From positions 186,001 to 250,000 of the forward strand of contig NZ_MAOC01000026.1 of NCBI RefSeq assembly GCF_001884135.1: a DNA stretch of 64,000 nucleotides, written 5' to 3'. The DNA comes from Bacillus nitratireducens (GTDB lineage: Bacteria; Bacillota; Bacilli; Bacillales; Bacillaceae_G). Under the pieces are notes generated by a model that ran no database searches, was not told the origin of the DNA, and worked only from the letters and a program-made list of their open reading frames with translations. Made by a program: the position numbers and the translations under genes. Numbering within the stretch: position 1 is the first letter of the stretch; each line of letters opens with the position of its first letter. Shown here piece by piece: positions 15,353-24,894 of this stretch.

Positions 15353-16837
15353 ATGTTAACGACAAACATTAAGCTGAAACCAAAAGTGAAAGCGTTTTTA
15401 AATGAAGAAATTAAAATGTTTATTAATGGCGAATTTGTTCCTTCTATTAGTGGGAAGACATTTGAAACATACAATCCAGCGACAGAAGACGTTCTAGCGG
15501 TCGTATGTGAAGCACAAGAAGAAGATGTTGATATCGCAGTAAAAGCGGCAAGATTTGCTTTTGAATCAGGCCCGTGGGCAGAGATGACTACTGCTGAAAG
15601 AGCACATCTTATTTATAAATTAGCAGATTTAATTGAAGAGCATAGAGAAGAATTAGCACAGCTAGAAGCTTTAGATAATGGAAAACCATATCAAGTAGCA
15701 CTTGATGATGATATTTCAGCGACTATAGAAAATTACCGCTATTACGCGGGATGGGCTACAAAAATTATTGGGCAAACCATTCCAATTTCAAAAGATTATT
15801 TAAATTACACACGCCATGAACCAGTTGGCGTTGTAGGTCAAATCATTCCGTGGAATTTTCCGCTCGTTATGTCTTCCTGGAAAATGGGTGCTGCACTCGC
15901 GACAGGTTGTACGATTGTATTAAAACCAGCAGAGCAAACACCTTTATCTTTACTATATACAGCGAAGCTTTTTAAAGAAGCTGGTTTTCCAAACGGTGTT
16001 GTAAATTTTGTACCAGGTTTCGGCCCTGAAGCAGGTGCTGCAATTGTAAATCATCATGATATTGATAAAGTAGCTTTCACAGGTTCAACAGTTACAGGGA
16101 AATATATTATGCGTCAATCTGCAGAAACAATTAAACATGTAACGTTAGAACTTGGTGGTAAGTCACCAAATATCATTTTAGAAGACGCTGATTTAGACGA
16201 AGCGATTAACGGTGCATTCCAAGGCATTATGTATAATCATGGTCAAAATTGTAGTGCAGGATCCCGTGTATTCGTTCATCGGAAGCATTATGAAACTGTA
16301 GTAGAAGAGCTTGTAAAAAGAGCAAATAATATTAAACTTGGAGCCGGGATGGAAACAGATACAGAAATGGGTCCACTCGTATCTAAAAAACAACAAGAGC
16401 GTGTGCTGCATTACATTGCACAAGGAAGAGCTGAAGGCGCTACTGTTGCAGCTGGCGGTGAACGTGCATTTGAAAAAGGTTATTTTGTACAGCCAACGGT
16501 ATTCACAAATGTTACTGATGATATGACAATTGTAAAAGAAGAAATTTTTGGACCAGTTGTCGTAGTACTTCCATTTGATTCAACAGAAGAGGTAATCGAA
16601 AGAGCAAATCGCTCTTCATACGGACTCGCTGCGGGCGTATGGACACAAAATATTAAAACGGGACACCAAGTTGCCAATAAATTAAAGGCAGGAACAGTGT
16701 GGATTAATGATTATAACTTAGAAAATGCAGCTGCACCATTTGGTGGATATAAACAATCAGGTATTGGACGTGAGTTAGGTTCATATGCGCTTGATAATTA
16801 TACAGAAGTGAAAAGTGTTTGGGTAAATATAAAGTGA
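15353..16837 (+). CDS. Alpha-ketoglutarate semialdehyde dehydrogenase (aldehyde dehydrogenase family)
   Basis: 494 residues, full length. Catalytic motifs are present: IIPWNFPL (oxyanion Asn), FTGSTVTG (cofactor loop), ELGGKSPNII (general-base Glu) and GQNCSAGSR (nucleophilic Cys near residue 300). By position it performs the last step of hydroxyproline breakdown, 2,5-dioxopentanoate to 2-oxoglutarate. Its TGA stop (16835-16837) lies inside the start of the miniature bcr1-like element. Family is certain; the substrate is inferred from the operon. Confidence 0.88.
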   Translation: MLTTNIKLKPKVKAFLNEEIKMFINGEFVPSISGKTFETYNPATEDVLAVVCEAQEEDVDIAVKAARFAFESGPWAEMTTAERAHLIYKLADLIEEHREELAQLEALDNGKPYQVALDDDISATIENYRYYAGWATKIIGQTIPISKDYLNYTRHEPVGVVGQIIPWNFPLVMSSWKMGAALATGCTIVLKPAEQTPLSLLYTAKLFKEAGFPNGVVNFVPGFGPEAGAAIVNHHDIDKVAFTGSTVTGKYIMRQSAETIKHVTLELGGKSPNIILEDADLDEAINGAFQGIMYNHGQNCSAGSRVFVHRKHYETVVEELVKRANNIKLGAGMETDTEMGPLVSKKQQERVLHYIAQGRAEGATVAAGGERAFEKGYFVQPTVFTNVTDDMTIVKEEIFGPVVVVLPFDSTEEVIERANRSSYGLAAGVWTQNIKTGHQVANKLKAGTVWINDYNLENAAAPFGGYKQSGIGRELGSYALDNYTEVKSVWVNIK

Positions 16838-16887
16838 AACGCTATTCAGTGAGGAGTTTTACTGCCAGCAAATAGCGGGATAATAAA
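16829..16887 (+). repeat. Miniature bcr1-like element with flanking ATAAA repeats
   Basis: It begins ATAAAGTGAAACGCTATTCA and ends CAAATAGCGGGATA followed by ATAAA. Its first 30 bases match the start of the full repeat at 9272-9428 and its last 25 match the end, with the roughly 100-bp centre missing. ATAAA at 16829-16833 and 16883-16887 looks like a 5-bp target duplication. The dehydrogenase stop codon lies within it. Confidence 0.65.
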
Positions 16888-16910
16888 ATCATGAAATATA
16901 GTAAGAGATG

Positions 16911-16947
16911 CGGACAACTGGAAGGTATGAAAAAGGTTGTCCGTTTT
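16911..16947 (+). terminator. Terminator of the hydroxyproline operon
   Basis: CGGACAAC / GTTGTCCG stem followed by TTTTCTT. Confidence 0.8.
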
Positions 16948-16994
16948 CTTATATATAAAATTGCTTTTTCAAAAGAATGATAAGGGGGATTTGG

Positions 16995-18485
16995 ATGGAG
17001 CAGTTAGTAGAATGGTTAGTAGGGCAAGTATGGAGTATTGGTTTAGTTGTTTTCGCATTAGGAGCAGGGGTGTATTTTACAATTGCCACTCGTTTTTTAC
17101 AAATTCGTTATTTTAAAGAGATGATTAAACTATTATTTGAAGGGAAGAGCTCGGAGACGGGAATATCATCCTTTCAAGCGTTTTGTTTAGCCTTATCAGG
17201 TAGGGTTGGAATAGGTAATATCGCAGGAGTAGCGACAGCTATCGCTTTTGGCGGACCTGGAGCTGTATTTTGGATGTGGGTAATGGCTTTGTTAGGGGCA
17301 GCTAGTGCTTTTGTTGAATCAACATTATCTCAAGTGTATAAAAGTAAAGTAGGGAATGAATACCGCGGTGGTACACCATATTTCATTGAAAAAGGCTTAA
17401 AAATGAAATGGTTTGCAGTCATTGTAGCGGTCGTTGTAACACTTTCATATGGTGTTTTATTACCAGGCATTCAATCTAGTAGTATCGCAGTTGGATTTGA
17501 AAACTCTAATGGTATTAACAAATATATAACTGGTATATTATTAGTCGTATTATTAGCAGCGATCATTTTTGGCGGCGTAAAGAGAATTGCGGGCGTTTCG
17601 CAAATGCTAGTTCCATTTATGGCAATTGGTTATGTAATTGTTACATGTATCGTATTAGTTGCGAATGTAACAGAAATTCCAAGTATGTTTGCTTTAATTT
17701 TCTCAAGTGCTTTTGGTGTAAATGAAATGTTTGGCGGCATCGTTGGTGCAGCTATTGCATGGGGCGTAAAGCGAGCTGTGTTTTCAAATGTTGCTGGTGT
17801 TGGAGAAGCGACGTATAGTTCCGCTGCTGCTGAAGTATCGCATCCTGCAAAACAAGGGTTAGTTCAAGCGTTTTCTGTATATATCGATACAATTGTTGTA
17901 TGTACAGCGACAGCGCTTATGATTTTAATAACAGGTATGTATAATGTAATACCTGAAGGGAAAAGCGCTATTGTAAAGAATATAGGGAATGTAGATGCAG
18001 GTCCAATCTATACACAACAAGCAGTTGAAACTGTTATGACAGGATTTGGTCCAATATTTATTTCAATCGCAATCTTCTTCTTCGCATTTACAACTTTACT
18101 CGCGTATTACTATATCGCTGAAACGACACTCACTTATTTAGATCGTGAGCTTAAACATAGCTGGTTAAAACCAGTTTTGAAAATTGGATTTTTAATTATG
18201 GTTTACATCGGTAGTGTAGAATCAGCGTCGCTATTATGGAACCTTGGAGATTTAGGAATTGGTAGTATGGCATGGTTAAACTTAATCGCGATTCTACTAT
18301 TAAGTAAAATTGCATTAAAAGTGTTAAAAGATTATGAAGCACAGAAAAAAGAAGGAAAAGATCCAGTGTTTGATCCTAAAAATGTGGGAATTGAAGGTTT
18401 AACATTTTGGGAAGAAAGAAGTAAAGAAATTGAAAGGAAAAACTATAAGGAACAATCAGTAGTGGATGATAGTCTGAAATTGTAG
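16995..18485 (+). CDS. Sodium:alanine symporter family (AgcS) amino acid carrier
   Basis: 496-residue polytopic membrane transporter with the AgcS/DagA signature (LSGRVGIGNIAGVATAIAF and RAVFSNVAGVGEATYSSAA) and about ten to eleven membrane helices. The start is at MEQLVEWL behind AAGGGGGAT; an ATG at 16977 precedes the binding site. It follows the hydroxyproline operon in the same direction but after a terminator. It may import hydroxyproline or proline with sodium; alanine or glycine are the alternatives. Confidence 0.88.
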   Translation: MEQLVEWLVGQVWSIGLVVFALGAGVYFTIATRFLQIRYFKEMIKLLFEGKSSETGISSFQAFCLALSGRVGIGNIAGVATAIAFGGPGAVFWMWVMALLGAASAFVESTLSQVYKSKVGNEYRGGTPYFIEKGLKMKWFAVIVAVVVTLSYGVLLPGIQSSSIAVGFENSNGINKYITGILLVVLLAAIIFGGVKRIAGVSQMLVPFMAIGYVIVTCIVLVANVTEIPSMFALIFSSAFGVNEMFGGIVGAAIAWGVKRAVFSNVAGVGEATYSSAAAEVSHPAKQGLVQAFSVYIDTIVVCTATALMILITGMYNVIPEGKSAIVKNIGNVDAGPIYTQQAVETVMTGFGPIFISIAIFFFAFTTLLAYYYIAETTLTYLDRELKHSWLKPVLKIGFLIMVYIGSVESASLLWNLGDLGIGSMAWLNLIAILLLSKIALKVLKDYEAQKKEGKDPVFDPKNVGIEGLTFWEERSKEIERKNYKEQSVVDDSLKL

Positions 18486-18587
18486 CTACAATAAACTGAA
18501 TATTCGTTCTTTTTAATGAGGTATATTGCCTTCTTTTCATCACATACTACAATAGGTACACATAATTAGAATGGGGGTAAGAATAAG

Positions 18588-18953
18588 ATGGAACACGAAC
18601 AACATAGTTCAGTAAATGACGTTCTACATCATTATAAAGAAGGTATCGGTAGTTTTACAAACCAAATTCCTGAAATTGCAGAAACATATAATGCATTCAC
18701 GCAAGCTTGTTTTCAAGAGGGCGCTTTAACAAAAAGGGAAAAACAACTTATCGCATTAGGAATTAGTCTAGCAACGCAAGATGAATATTGTACCGTTTAT
18801 CATACAAAAGGCTGTCTTGATCAAGGGTGTTCAGATAAAGAAATTCTGGAAGCGTGTGGTGTATCAGCAGCATTTGCTGGTGGAGCTGCAATGAGTCAAG
18901 CGGTAACTTTAGTACAAGAGTGTATAAGTGAACTGAAAAATCAAAAGCATTGA
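18588..18953 (+). CDS. Carboxymuconolactone decarboxylase/AhpD-like protein
   Basis: 121 residues with the AhpD-like core: LTKREKQLIALGISLATQ, then YCTVYHTKGCLDQG and AACG-type helix LEACGVSAAFAGGAAMS. The usual CxxC is reduced to one Cys three residues before the His (C-x3-H), so it belongs to the single-Cys CMD branch rather than a classical peroxidase. It has its own GGGGG site and a strong terminator. Likely a small helical oligomeric redox protein or decarboxylase. Confidence 0.82.
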   Translation: MEHEQHSSVNDVLHHYKEGIGSFTNQIPEIAETYNAFTQACFQEGALTKREKQLIALGISLATQDEYCTVYHTKGCLDQGCSDKEILEACGVSAAFAGGAAMSQAVTLVQECISELKNQKH

Positions 18954-18957
18954 ATAT

Positions 18958-18997
18958 AAAAGAACGTTTTAAACTTTATGTTTAAAACGTTCTTTTA
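18958..18997 (+). terminator. Terminator after the AhpD-like gene
   Basis: Perfect 17-bp stem AAAAGAACGTTTTAAAC / GTTTAAAACGTTCTTTT. Confidence 0.9.
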
Positions 18998-19098
18998 CGT
19001 GAGATTAAATTTGAGTATAAAAATTATCTGGTATGTAATGTAATAAAGTAAGGTTTTTAAATTAGTGGGAATGTGAAACCACAACCCTTTATTTAGTT

Positions 19099-19398
19099 TT
19101 AAGATTTTCTAAAAAGTTTTAATTGTTTCATATAATCAATAGCTTTTGTTTTGTTCTTTTGTTTACATACATATTCGAATTCATTCTTATCTCGATAATA
19201 ACAATTCATTATTTCTTCTGTAAGAATTCCATTTGACATAGCTTTTTTAATTGCGCAATGTGGTTCATTTGTATGAGAGCAGTTAGAGAATTTACATTTC
19301 TTAGATATCGCCTCTATATCTTCATATCCAAGATCAAAGTCGTCCTTATGATTTATTAAGTCAAATCCAATTTTGCTAATGGTTAACCCCTCCATCAT
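19099..19398 (-). pseudogene. C-terminal relic of an RsgA-type ribosome-assembly GTPase
   Basis: 99 residues matching only the C-terminal zinc-binding domain of RsgA/YjeQ: DIEAISKKCKFSNCSHTNEP, then HCAIKKAMSNG, then a helical tail. This gives the Cys-x4-Cys-x-His-x5-Cys zinc site. The OB fold and the circularly permuted GTPase domain are absent, and a stop lies directly upstream in frame, so the start is truncated. It could be translated as a small zinc-finger protein, but decay of a second RsgA copy is the simpler reading. Confidence 0.75.
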
Positions 19399-19502
19399 TC
19401 ATACATTCTAAAAGTATGTTCTATCTAAATATATATTTCCTTTTAGTAATCTGTTATTCCTTCTATAAAACTTGGTACAATGACACAAAAGGGGGATTAG
19501 TA

Positions 19503-20006
19503 ATGCAAAACTTAGTAATTGAAGAAATTCAGCAATTAGAAAATGATATGGAAGAGCTTTCTAAACTTTTGAAAACAGTAGTAGATGATGGGGCGTCAAT
19601 TGGTTTCTTACCTCCACTGGAACAACAAGAAGCCATAAATTATTGGCAAACCGTATTAGCGCCAGAAGTGATATTATATGTTGCTAAAATAAACAATGAA
19701 GTGGCAGGAAGTGTTCAATTACATCTAGTTACAAAGCCTAACGGGACCCATAGGGCCGAAATTTGTAAGTTAATGACTCACCCAAACTTTAGACGGAATG
19801 GCATCGGACGTTCACTAATGAAAAAAGCAGAGGAACGAGCAAAGCAAGAAAACAGGTCTCTTTTAGTGTTAGATACTAGAGAAGGAGACCCTTCGAATAA
19901 ATTGTACAAATCATTAGACTATCGAGAAGTTGGAAAAATACCGGAATATGCAATTTCTCCAAATGGTGAGTTGGATGCAACGGTAATTTATTATAAAATG
20001 ATTTAG
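19503..20006 (+). CDS. GNAT family N-acetyltransferase
   Basis: 167 residues from MQNLVIEEI, behind AAAAGGGGGAT. The acetyl-CoA motif A reads LMTHPNFRRNGIGRSLMKKAE, with the Arg/Gln-x-x-Gly-x-Gly/Ala pattern as RRNGIG. Further on are LLVLDTREGD and LYKSLDYREVG, typical of the motif B region. Substrate unknown. Monocistronic. Confidence 0.88.
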   Translation: MQNLVIEEIQQLENDMEELSKLLKTVVDDGASIGFLPPLEQQEAINYWQTVLAPEVILYVAKINNEVAGSVQLHLVTKPNGTHRAEICKLMTHPNFRRNGIGRSLMKKAEERAKQENRSLLVLDTREGDPSNKLYKSLDYREVGKIPEYAISPNGELDATVIYYKMI

Positions 20007-20213
20007 TTTTTTTATTTGAAAAGAAGGATAGTTTCAAACAATGTTTGATATACCCCTGTATAATAGTGTTTTTCTTTTGACCCTTTACCTTCATCTGGAA
20101 TGTTTAATTTAAAGGGCCAGTCTGTAGAGAGTTTTAACAGTTTTTTTAGATTTTGATTTTGAAGTTATTTGGTGAATATTAAAATGTTAATCTAAAAAAT
20201 GGAGGTTGTTGTG

Positions 20214-20729
20214 ATGTTGAAACTGTTTCAATATAACTGGCAAGTTCGTGATGATTGGTTTACATTGTGCGAAGATATGTCGGCTGAAGAACTATTAAAG
20301 AAACGGGTTGGTGGATTTGGTAGCATCCTACATACCCTATTTCATATTGTAGATGTGGAATATATGTGGATCTTAGGTTTGCGAGGTGAACCAGTGCCTG
20401 AGGAGCCATTGTTTGAAGATTATGCTAGCTTGCAAAAAGTGAAAAATCTTTCGGATCAATACCACGAGAAAGTGAAGCCATTTGTGACAGCTTGGACAAA
20501 TGAAATGGATTCTCGGAAACTTTCAGAAACTGATTTCAATGAAGAACCGATTAGCTCTAGAGACGCCCCAATCAGGCGCCGAGTCATTGAATGTACACAC
20601 GGAGAGATAATACGTCATGTCATTGTCCATGAAATCCACCATATCGGTCAGTTATCTATATGGGCACGTGAAATAGGAAAGGAGCCTGTTTCCGCAAATC
20701 TGAGAGGAAGAGGGCTATTCGATAATTAG
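20214..20729 (+). CDS. DinB family protein with three-His metal site
   Basis: 171 residues from MLKLFQYNWQVRDDWF, behind GGAGG at 20201-20205. The DinB features are HTLFHIVDVEYMW (first His) and VHEIHHIGQLSIWAREIG (second and third His), the usual divalent-metal triad. DinB-fold proteins in Bacillus often act in thiol-dependent detoxification; no specific substrate is indicated here. Confidence 0.85.
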   Translation: MLKLFQYNWQVRDDWFTLCEDMSAEELLKKRVGGFGSILHTLFHIVDVEYMWILGLRGEPVPEEPLFEDYASLQKVKNLSDQYHEKVKPFVTAWTNEMDSRKLSETDFNEEPISSRDAPIRRRVIECTHGEIIRHVIVHEIHHIGQLSIWAREIGKEPVSANLRGRGLFDN

Positions 20730-21166
20730 AATGCCTTTGCCAATTTCGTAATTTATTTATAAACGAATGGTTTAATTGAGTATATTTAAAGCGTGTTTAG
20801 ATCAATCTTTTTCAAAACACACTTTTTCTTTGTATTATTTTATCTAGGTTTAAAGAGTTAATGTAATCAAACTTTTTTCAAAGCTACACTGTGATATATA
20901 ATTGTAAGTAATTATTAACTACTTTAACGCCGCTTGTATTTTCAGACGGTGTTATAAGTATTTAACAGTAAAACGACAAAATAAATAATAGATTTGATAA
21001 CTGGTAATTAAAATGCGTGAAGAATTGATATTTTTGTAGCTAAAAGAATTTGAGAAAGTTTTTAGAGGGTTATTTTAGTAATGCCCTTCCACTTATAATG
21101 GTTGTAGAGAAGATGACTAGGCAACTATAGTTATTTTCGTTTCATTTTTGGGAAGGGGATGAAAGA
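20730..21166. other. Intergenic region before the LPMO gene
   Basis: 437 bases with no convincing gene. A weak hairpin with a T-run (GTGTTT / AAACAC, about 20793-20828) may end the DinB transcript. The rest is A/T-rich and should hold the LPMO promoter, but I could not fix a clear -35/-10 pair. GGGAAGGGGATGAAAGA before 21167 is the LPMO ribosome binding region. Confidence 0.5.
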
Positions 21167-21832
21167 ATGAAAAAGACAAGTTTACAAAAGATGAAAAAGG
21201 TTATGTTGAGTGGTGGGATATTACTTACGGGATTATTAACATTTGGATTTTCAGAAAAGGCTTCAGCTCACGGGTATGTAGAATCACCAGCGAGCCGATC
21301 TTTTTTATGTAAGCAAGGGGTAAATGTAAATTGCGGTCCAGTTCAATATGAACCACAAAGTGTAGAAGGAATAGGGGGTTTTCCGCAATTAGGACCTTCT
21401 GATGGACAAATCGCAGGAGCTGGCCATTTTCCTGCTTTAGACGTTCAAGCAGTTGATAGGTGGAAGAAAGTTACGTTAAACGGTGGGATGAATACATTCA
21501 AGTGGAAACTAACCGCTCCTCATAGTACGAAAGAATGGAAATACTACATTACAAAGAAGGATTGGAATCCAAATATGCCTTTAACAAGGTCTAGTTTAGA
21601 TTTAATGCCGTTCTATGTGAAAAATGATGGGGGAGTTAGACCGGGGACAACAGTAACGCATGAAACAAATGTACCAACTGACCGTAGTGGCTACCATCTT
21701 ATTTTAGCTGTTTGGGAGATTGCGGACACTGGAAATGCGTTTTATCAAGTTATTGATGTGAAACTTGTGAATAATGGTTTAAATTCTAATTTTGCGTTTA
21801 ACACTGTAGTGCAAGTTCCTACACTATTTTAA
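21167..21832 (+). CDS. Chitin-active lytic polysaccharide monooxygenase (AA10), secreted
   Basis: 221 residues. The signal peptide ends EKASA and the mature protein would start HGYVESPASR; that N-terminal His is half of the copper histidine brace. The second His lies in GAGHFPALD. Other AA10 landmarks are FKWKLTAPHSTKEWKYYITK and VWEIADTGNAFYQVIDVKL with the axial Phe. It is a single-domain form without an extra chitin-binding module. It cuts crystalline chitin oxidatively, working with chitinases that are not in this window. Confidence 0.93.
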   Translation: MKKTSLQKMKKVMLSGGILLTGLLTFGFSEKASAHGYVESPASRSFLCKQGVNVNCGPVQYEPQSVEGIGGFPQLGPSDGQIAGAGHFPALDVQAVDRWKKVTLNGGMNTFKWKLTAPHSTKEWKYYITKKDWNPNMPLTRSSLDLMPFYVKNDGGVRPGTTVTHETNVPTDRSGYHLILAVWEIADTGNAFYQVIDVKLVNNGLNSNFAFNTVVQVPTLF

Positions 21833-21848
21833 ATTAAATATACATTTT

Positions 21849-21880
21849 GATCATCTAATTCATTTTAGATGATCTTTTTT
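21849..21880 (+). terminator. Terminator after the LPMO gene
   Basis: GATCATCTAA / TTAGATGATC stem then six T. Confidence 0.88.
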
Positions 21881-21983
21881 ATGAAAAATATAGAAGAAAG
21901 TACAATTATTTATAAAAAATTCGGCTTTAAATATTGTCATATTTGCTTCTTTAAGATATCCTTTTCATGAAGAGGTGGAAAAC

Positions 21984-22913
21984 ATGGAAAAAGTACTAGT
22001 TTTCGGGCATAAAAACCCAGATACAGATGCAATTTGTTCTGCAATTGCTTATGCAGAATTGAAAAAAGAATTAGGAATGAATGCTGAGCCTGTACGTTTA
22101 GGCGAAATCAGCGGTGAAACTCAATTTGCGTTAGACTATTTTAAAGTAGAAGGACCGCGTTTTGTTGAGACAGTTGCAAGCGAAGTGGACAACGTTATTT
22201 TAGTTGACCATAACGAGCGTCAACAAAGTGCTAACGATATCGAATCTGTTCGTGTGTTAGAAGTTATCGACCATCACCGTATTGCTAATTTTGAAACAAG
22301 CGATCCTATTTACTACCGTTGTGAGCCAGTTGGATGTACAGCTACAATCTTAAACAAAATGTACAAAGAAAATGGCGTTACAATTCGTAAAGAAGTTGCT
22401 GGTTTAATGTTATCTGCAATCATTTCAGATTCTTTACTATTCAAATCTCCAACTTGCACAGAGCAAGACGTAGCAGCAGCTCGTGAATTAGCGGAAATCG
22501 CTGGTGTAGATGCAGATAGCTACGGCTTAGAAATGTTAAAAGCTGGTGCTGACTTAAGCGGAAAAACAATGGAGCAATTAATCTCTCTTGACGCTAAAGA
22601 ATTCCAAATGGGTAACGCGAAAGTTGAAATCGCGCAAGTAAACGCTGTTGATACAAACGACGTTCTTGTACACCAAGCGGAACTTGAAAAAGTTATCTCT
22701 GCAGTAGTAGAAGAAAAAGGTTTAGACCTATTCTTATTCGTTGTAACTGATATCTTAATTAACGATTCTGTTGGTCTTGCGATCGGTAAAGCAGCAAACG
22801 TTGTTGAGAAAGCATACAACGTATCTCTAGAAAACAACACTGCTACTTTAAAAGGTGTTGTATCTCGTAAAAAACAAATCGTACCAGTATTAACAGAAAC
22901 ATTCCAAGCTTAA
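21984..22913 (+). CDS. ppaC: Manganese-dependent inorganic pyrophosphatase (family II)
   Basis: 309 residues of the DHH family. It hydrolyses pyrophosphate to drive biosynthetic reactions. Metal-binding motifs are [23 protein letters not shown] and the signature [10 protein letters not shown]; the C-terminal substrate-binding SRKKQIVP is intact. The start is at MEKVLVFGH behind AGAGGTGG; an in-frame GTG nine bases earlier overlaps that site. Codon use is clearly of highly expressed type compared with its neighbours. Confidence 0.96.
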   Translation: MEKVLVFGHKNPDTDAICSAIAYAELKKELGMNAEPVRLGEISGETQFALDYFKVEGPRFVETVASEVDNVILVDHNERQQSANDIESVRVLEVIDHHRIANFETSDPIYYRCEPVGCTATILNKMYKENGVTIRKEVAGLMLSAIISDSLLFKSPTCTEQDVAAARELAEIAGVDADSYGLEMLKAGADLSGKTMEQLISLDAKEFQMGNAKVEIAQVNAVDTNDVLVHQAELEKVISAVVEEKGLDLFLFVVTDILINDSVGLAIGKAANVVEKAYNVSLENNTATLKGVVSRKKQIVPVLTETFQA

Positions 22914-22938
22914 TATTATTGTGAACGGATAAACAGGA

Positions 22939-22975
22939 AGGACAAGTAGTCATATTGGCTGCTTGTCTTTTTCTA
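22939..22975 (+). terminator. Terminator after ppaC
   Basis: GACAAG-tAG / CT-gCTTGTC stem followed by TTTTTC. Confidence 0.65.
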
Positions 22976-23020
22976 TCTCTAAAAAACAGAAAATTGAAAT
23001 TAAAAACAGGGGGATTGTGT

Positions 23021-24676
23021 ATGTTTATTGATTTGGAAACATTGAAAAGTAAATTACAGGCACTTTTCGAGCGGAATATTACTTCTGTTTTAGAATTAGA
23101 GAGTTGGCTTTTGGATGAACAGTGTTTAAACGCTAAAATAGAAGAGGAGTTAACTAATAGTTTAATTGCCACATATAGAGATACAGACGATAGTAATTTA
23201 CGTGATTTACATATGTATAATCAAAATACAATTCAACCACTTTTAAAAAGATACAATGCAAAATTTGACCAGAAATTTAAAGATTGTCCGTTTGTCGATT
23301 TATTAGATGAGCAGAAATATGGATTTATGAAAAAAGCAAGATTGGTGAAAAGTAAAATGTTTAATGAAAAGAACATTGCTCTTTCCATTAAAGAGCAAGA
23401 GCTTATAACGAAGTATAGAGAAATAATGTCTAACATAGCTATTCATTGGGAAGGTGAACAAAAGACGTATGCATACGTAAAAGCACAGCTAGATAACCCA
23501 AATAGAAATATTCGAGAAAAGGCATGGTATGCTTTATGCGAAGCAAGAAGTGCAGTAAAAATAGAAATAGATTGTATTATGAATGAACTCGTACAATTGC
23601 GGAATGAGATAGCTTTACATGCAGGATTTAATAATTATAGTGAATATGCTTTTAAACAAAAAAATAGAGATTATAGTATTGAAGAGTGTTATAAACTTCA
23701 TGAATCTATAGAAAAGTATGTTGTACCAATTTGGAAACAGTTAGGAAGTCTTTCTAAAAAGAATCTCGGTGTAAAAACGTATCGCCCTTGGGATCTAACG
23801 CCTTGTAATTTACCAAAAGCCCCATTTCAAAATACCGTTGATTTATTGGATGGGGTTGAAGAAATGTTACGGAAGACAGATTCGTGCTTTCATGGAGAAT
23901 TTACTCATATAAGGAAAGCGGGATTAATTGACGTAGAAGAACGAGAAAATAAAGCGCCAGGAGCTGCTTGTTTTACCTTACCTCATAGTAAAGATGTTTT
24001 TGTGTATTCTAATTTTAGTCCTTCATTTTATGCAATTAATGCACTAATACATGAAATAGGGCATGCATTACATTTTTATAAACAATTTAACAATGAAAGT
24101 AGCATGCAGGAAAGATATCTTCGTGAAGAGGTGGCTGAACTTTATTCCCTTAGTCTTGAGCTACTATTAATGGATAAGCTTAATGTTTTTTATAAGCAAG
24201 AGGATGAGTATAAGGAAGTGCAGCAAGTACAATTGTTCCGTACGATGTCTTTATTAATGTCGTCAGTTTCAGGAGATGTATTCCAACACTGGATCTATAC
24301 AAATCCAAACCATACGCCAGAAGAGCGTGATAAGAAATATGTTGAGCTATGTAAAAGGTATCAATATTCACCAGTCGATATTGCAGGATTAGAGTATGAA
24401 ATCGGTGCAAGCTGGTTAGAGTCATTTCACTATTTTCAGTTTCCTTTTTATAAAATTGAATATGCAATTGCACAAATAGGAGCAATGCAATTGCTTCAAA
24501 TTTATCGGGAAGATCCAGAAAAAGCGATTGCTTTCTTTAAAGTGGGAGCGAGTTCAGATTGGAATTTATCTATACAGGAAATATACGGAAATACAGGTGT
24601 TAAGTTTGACTTTTCGGAAGAAAGGATAGAAAATACTGCTAGCGCTATTCTGGATCTGATTAACGAATTAAAATAA
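23021..24676 (+). CDS. M3 family zinc oligopeptidase (oligoendopeptidase F-like)
   Basis: 551 residues. The zinc motif HEIGHALHF is near residue 344, with the downstream Glu ligand in LREEVAELYSLSLELL. The rest is the long helical M3 fold, ending FYKIEYAIAQIGAMQL and DFSEERIE. These cytosolic enzymes trim short peptides. The start is at MFIDLETLK behind CAGGGGGATTG; the open frame goes further upstream without a binding site. Somewhat shorter than typical PepF (about 600), consistent with the B. cereus-type small M3 proteins. Confidence 0.9.
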   Translation: MFIDLETLKSKLQALFERNITSVLELESWLLDEQCLNAKIEEELTNSLIATYRDTDDSNLRDLHMYNQNTIQPLLKRYNAKFDQKFKDCPFVDLLDEQKYGFMKKARLVKSKMFNEKNIALSIKEQELITKYREIMSNIAIHWEGEQKTYAYVKAQLDNPNRNIREKAWYALCEARSAVKIEIDCIMNELVQLRNEIALHAGFNNYSEYAFKQKNRDYSIEECYKLHESIEKYVVPIWKQLGSLSKKNLGVKTYRPWDLTPCNLPKAPFQNTVDLLDGVEEMLRKTDSCFHGEFTHIRKAGLIDVEERENKAPGAACFTLPHSKDVFVYSNFSPSFYAINALIHEIGHALHFYKQFNNESSMQERYLREEVAELYSLSLELLLMDKLNVFYKQEDEYKEVQQVQLFRTMSLLMSSVSGDVFQHWIYTNPNHTPEERDKKYVELCKRYQYSPVDIAGLEYEIGASWLESFHYFQFPFYKIEYAIAQIGAMQLLQIYREDPEKAIAFFKVGASSDWNLSIQEIYGNTGVKFDFSEERIENTASAILDLINELK

Positions 24677-24700
24677 GGATAGCCTTTAGCTATCCTTAAA
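24675..24700. terminator. Bidirectional terminator after the M3 peptidase
   Basis: AAGGATAGC / GCTATCCTT stem, including the last base of the peptidase stop and facing a convergent gene. Confidence 0.7.
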
Positions 24701-24705
24701 AACTT

Positions 24706-24894
24706 TTATTCATAAGACTTTTTCTTATTTATATAAAATGTGATAATAGCAGCGATAATGAAAATAGGTATTGCGTACGCTTGCCCAACAAAGAATTTCC
24801 AACCTACAGTATTATAGCCGTCAGATGCTGGAATGATAATCGCGATGATACAAACGATAATATAAGCTAATAATGCTGGGAGTATATTTTTCAT
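24706..24894 (-). CDS. Small two-helix membrane protein
   Basis: 62 residues with two hydrophobic segments (about 5-22 and 36-54) joined by a short polar loop ASDGYNTVGWKF, and a basic KKKSYE tail. AAAGGAGGTG precedes the ATG at ideal spacing, so translation is likely. No family recognised. Confidence 0.75.
   Translation of the reverse strand: MKNILPALLAYIIVCIIAIIIPASDGYNTVGWKFFVGQAYAIPIFIIAAIITFYINKKKSYE

Noticed and set aside
22955-23020. Upstream extension of the M3 peptidase
   Set aside because: The extra residues overlap the ppaC terminator and lack a binding site; GGGGGATTG supports 23021.
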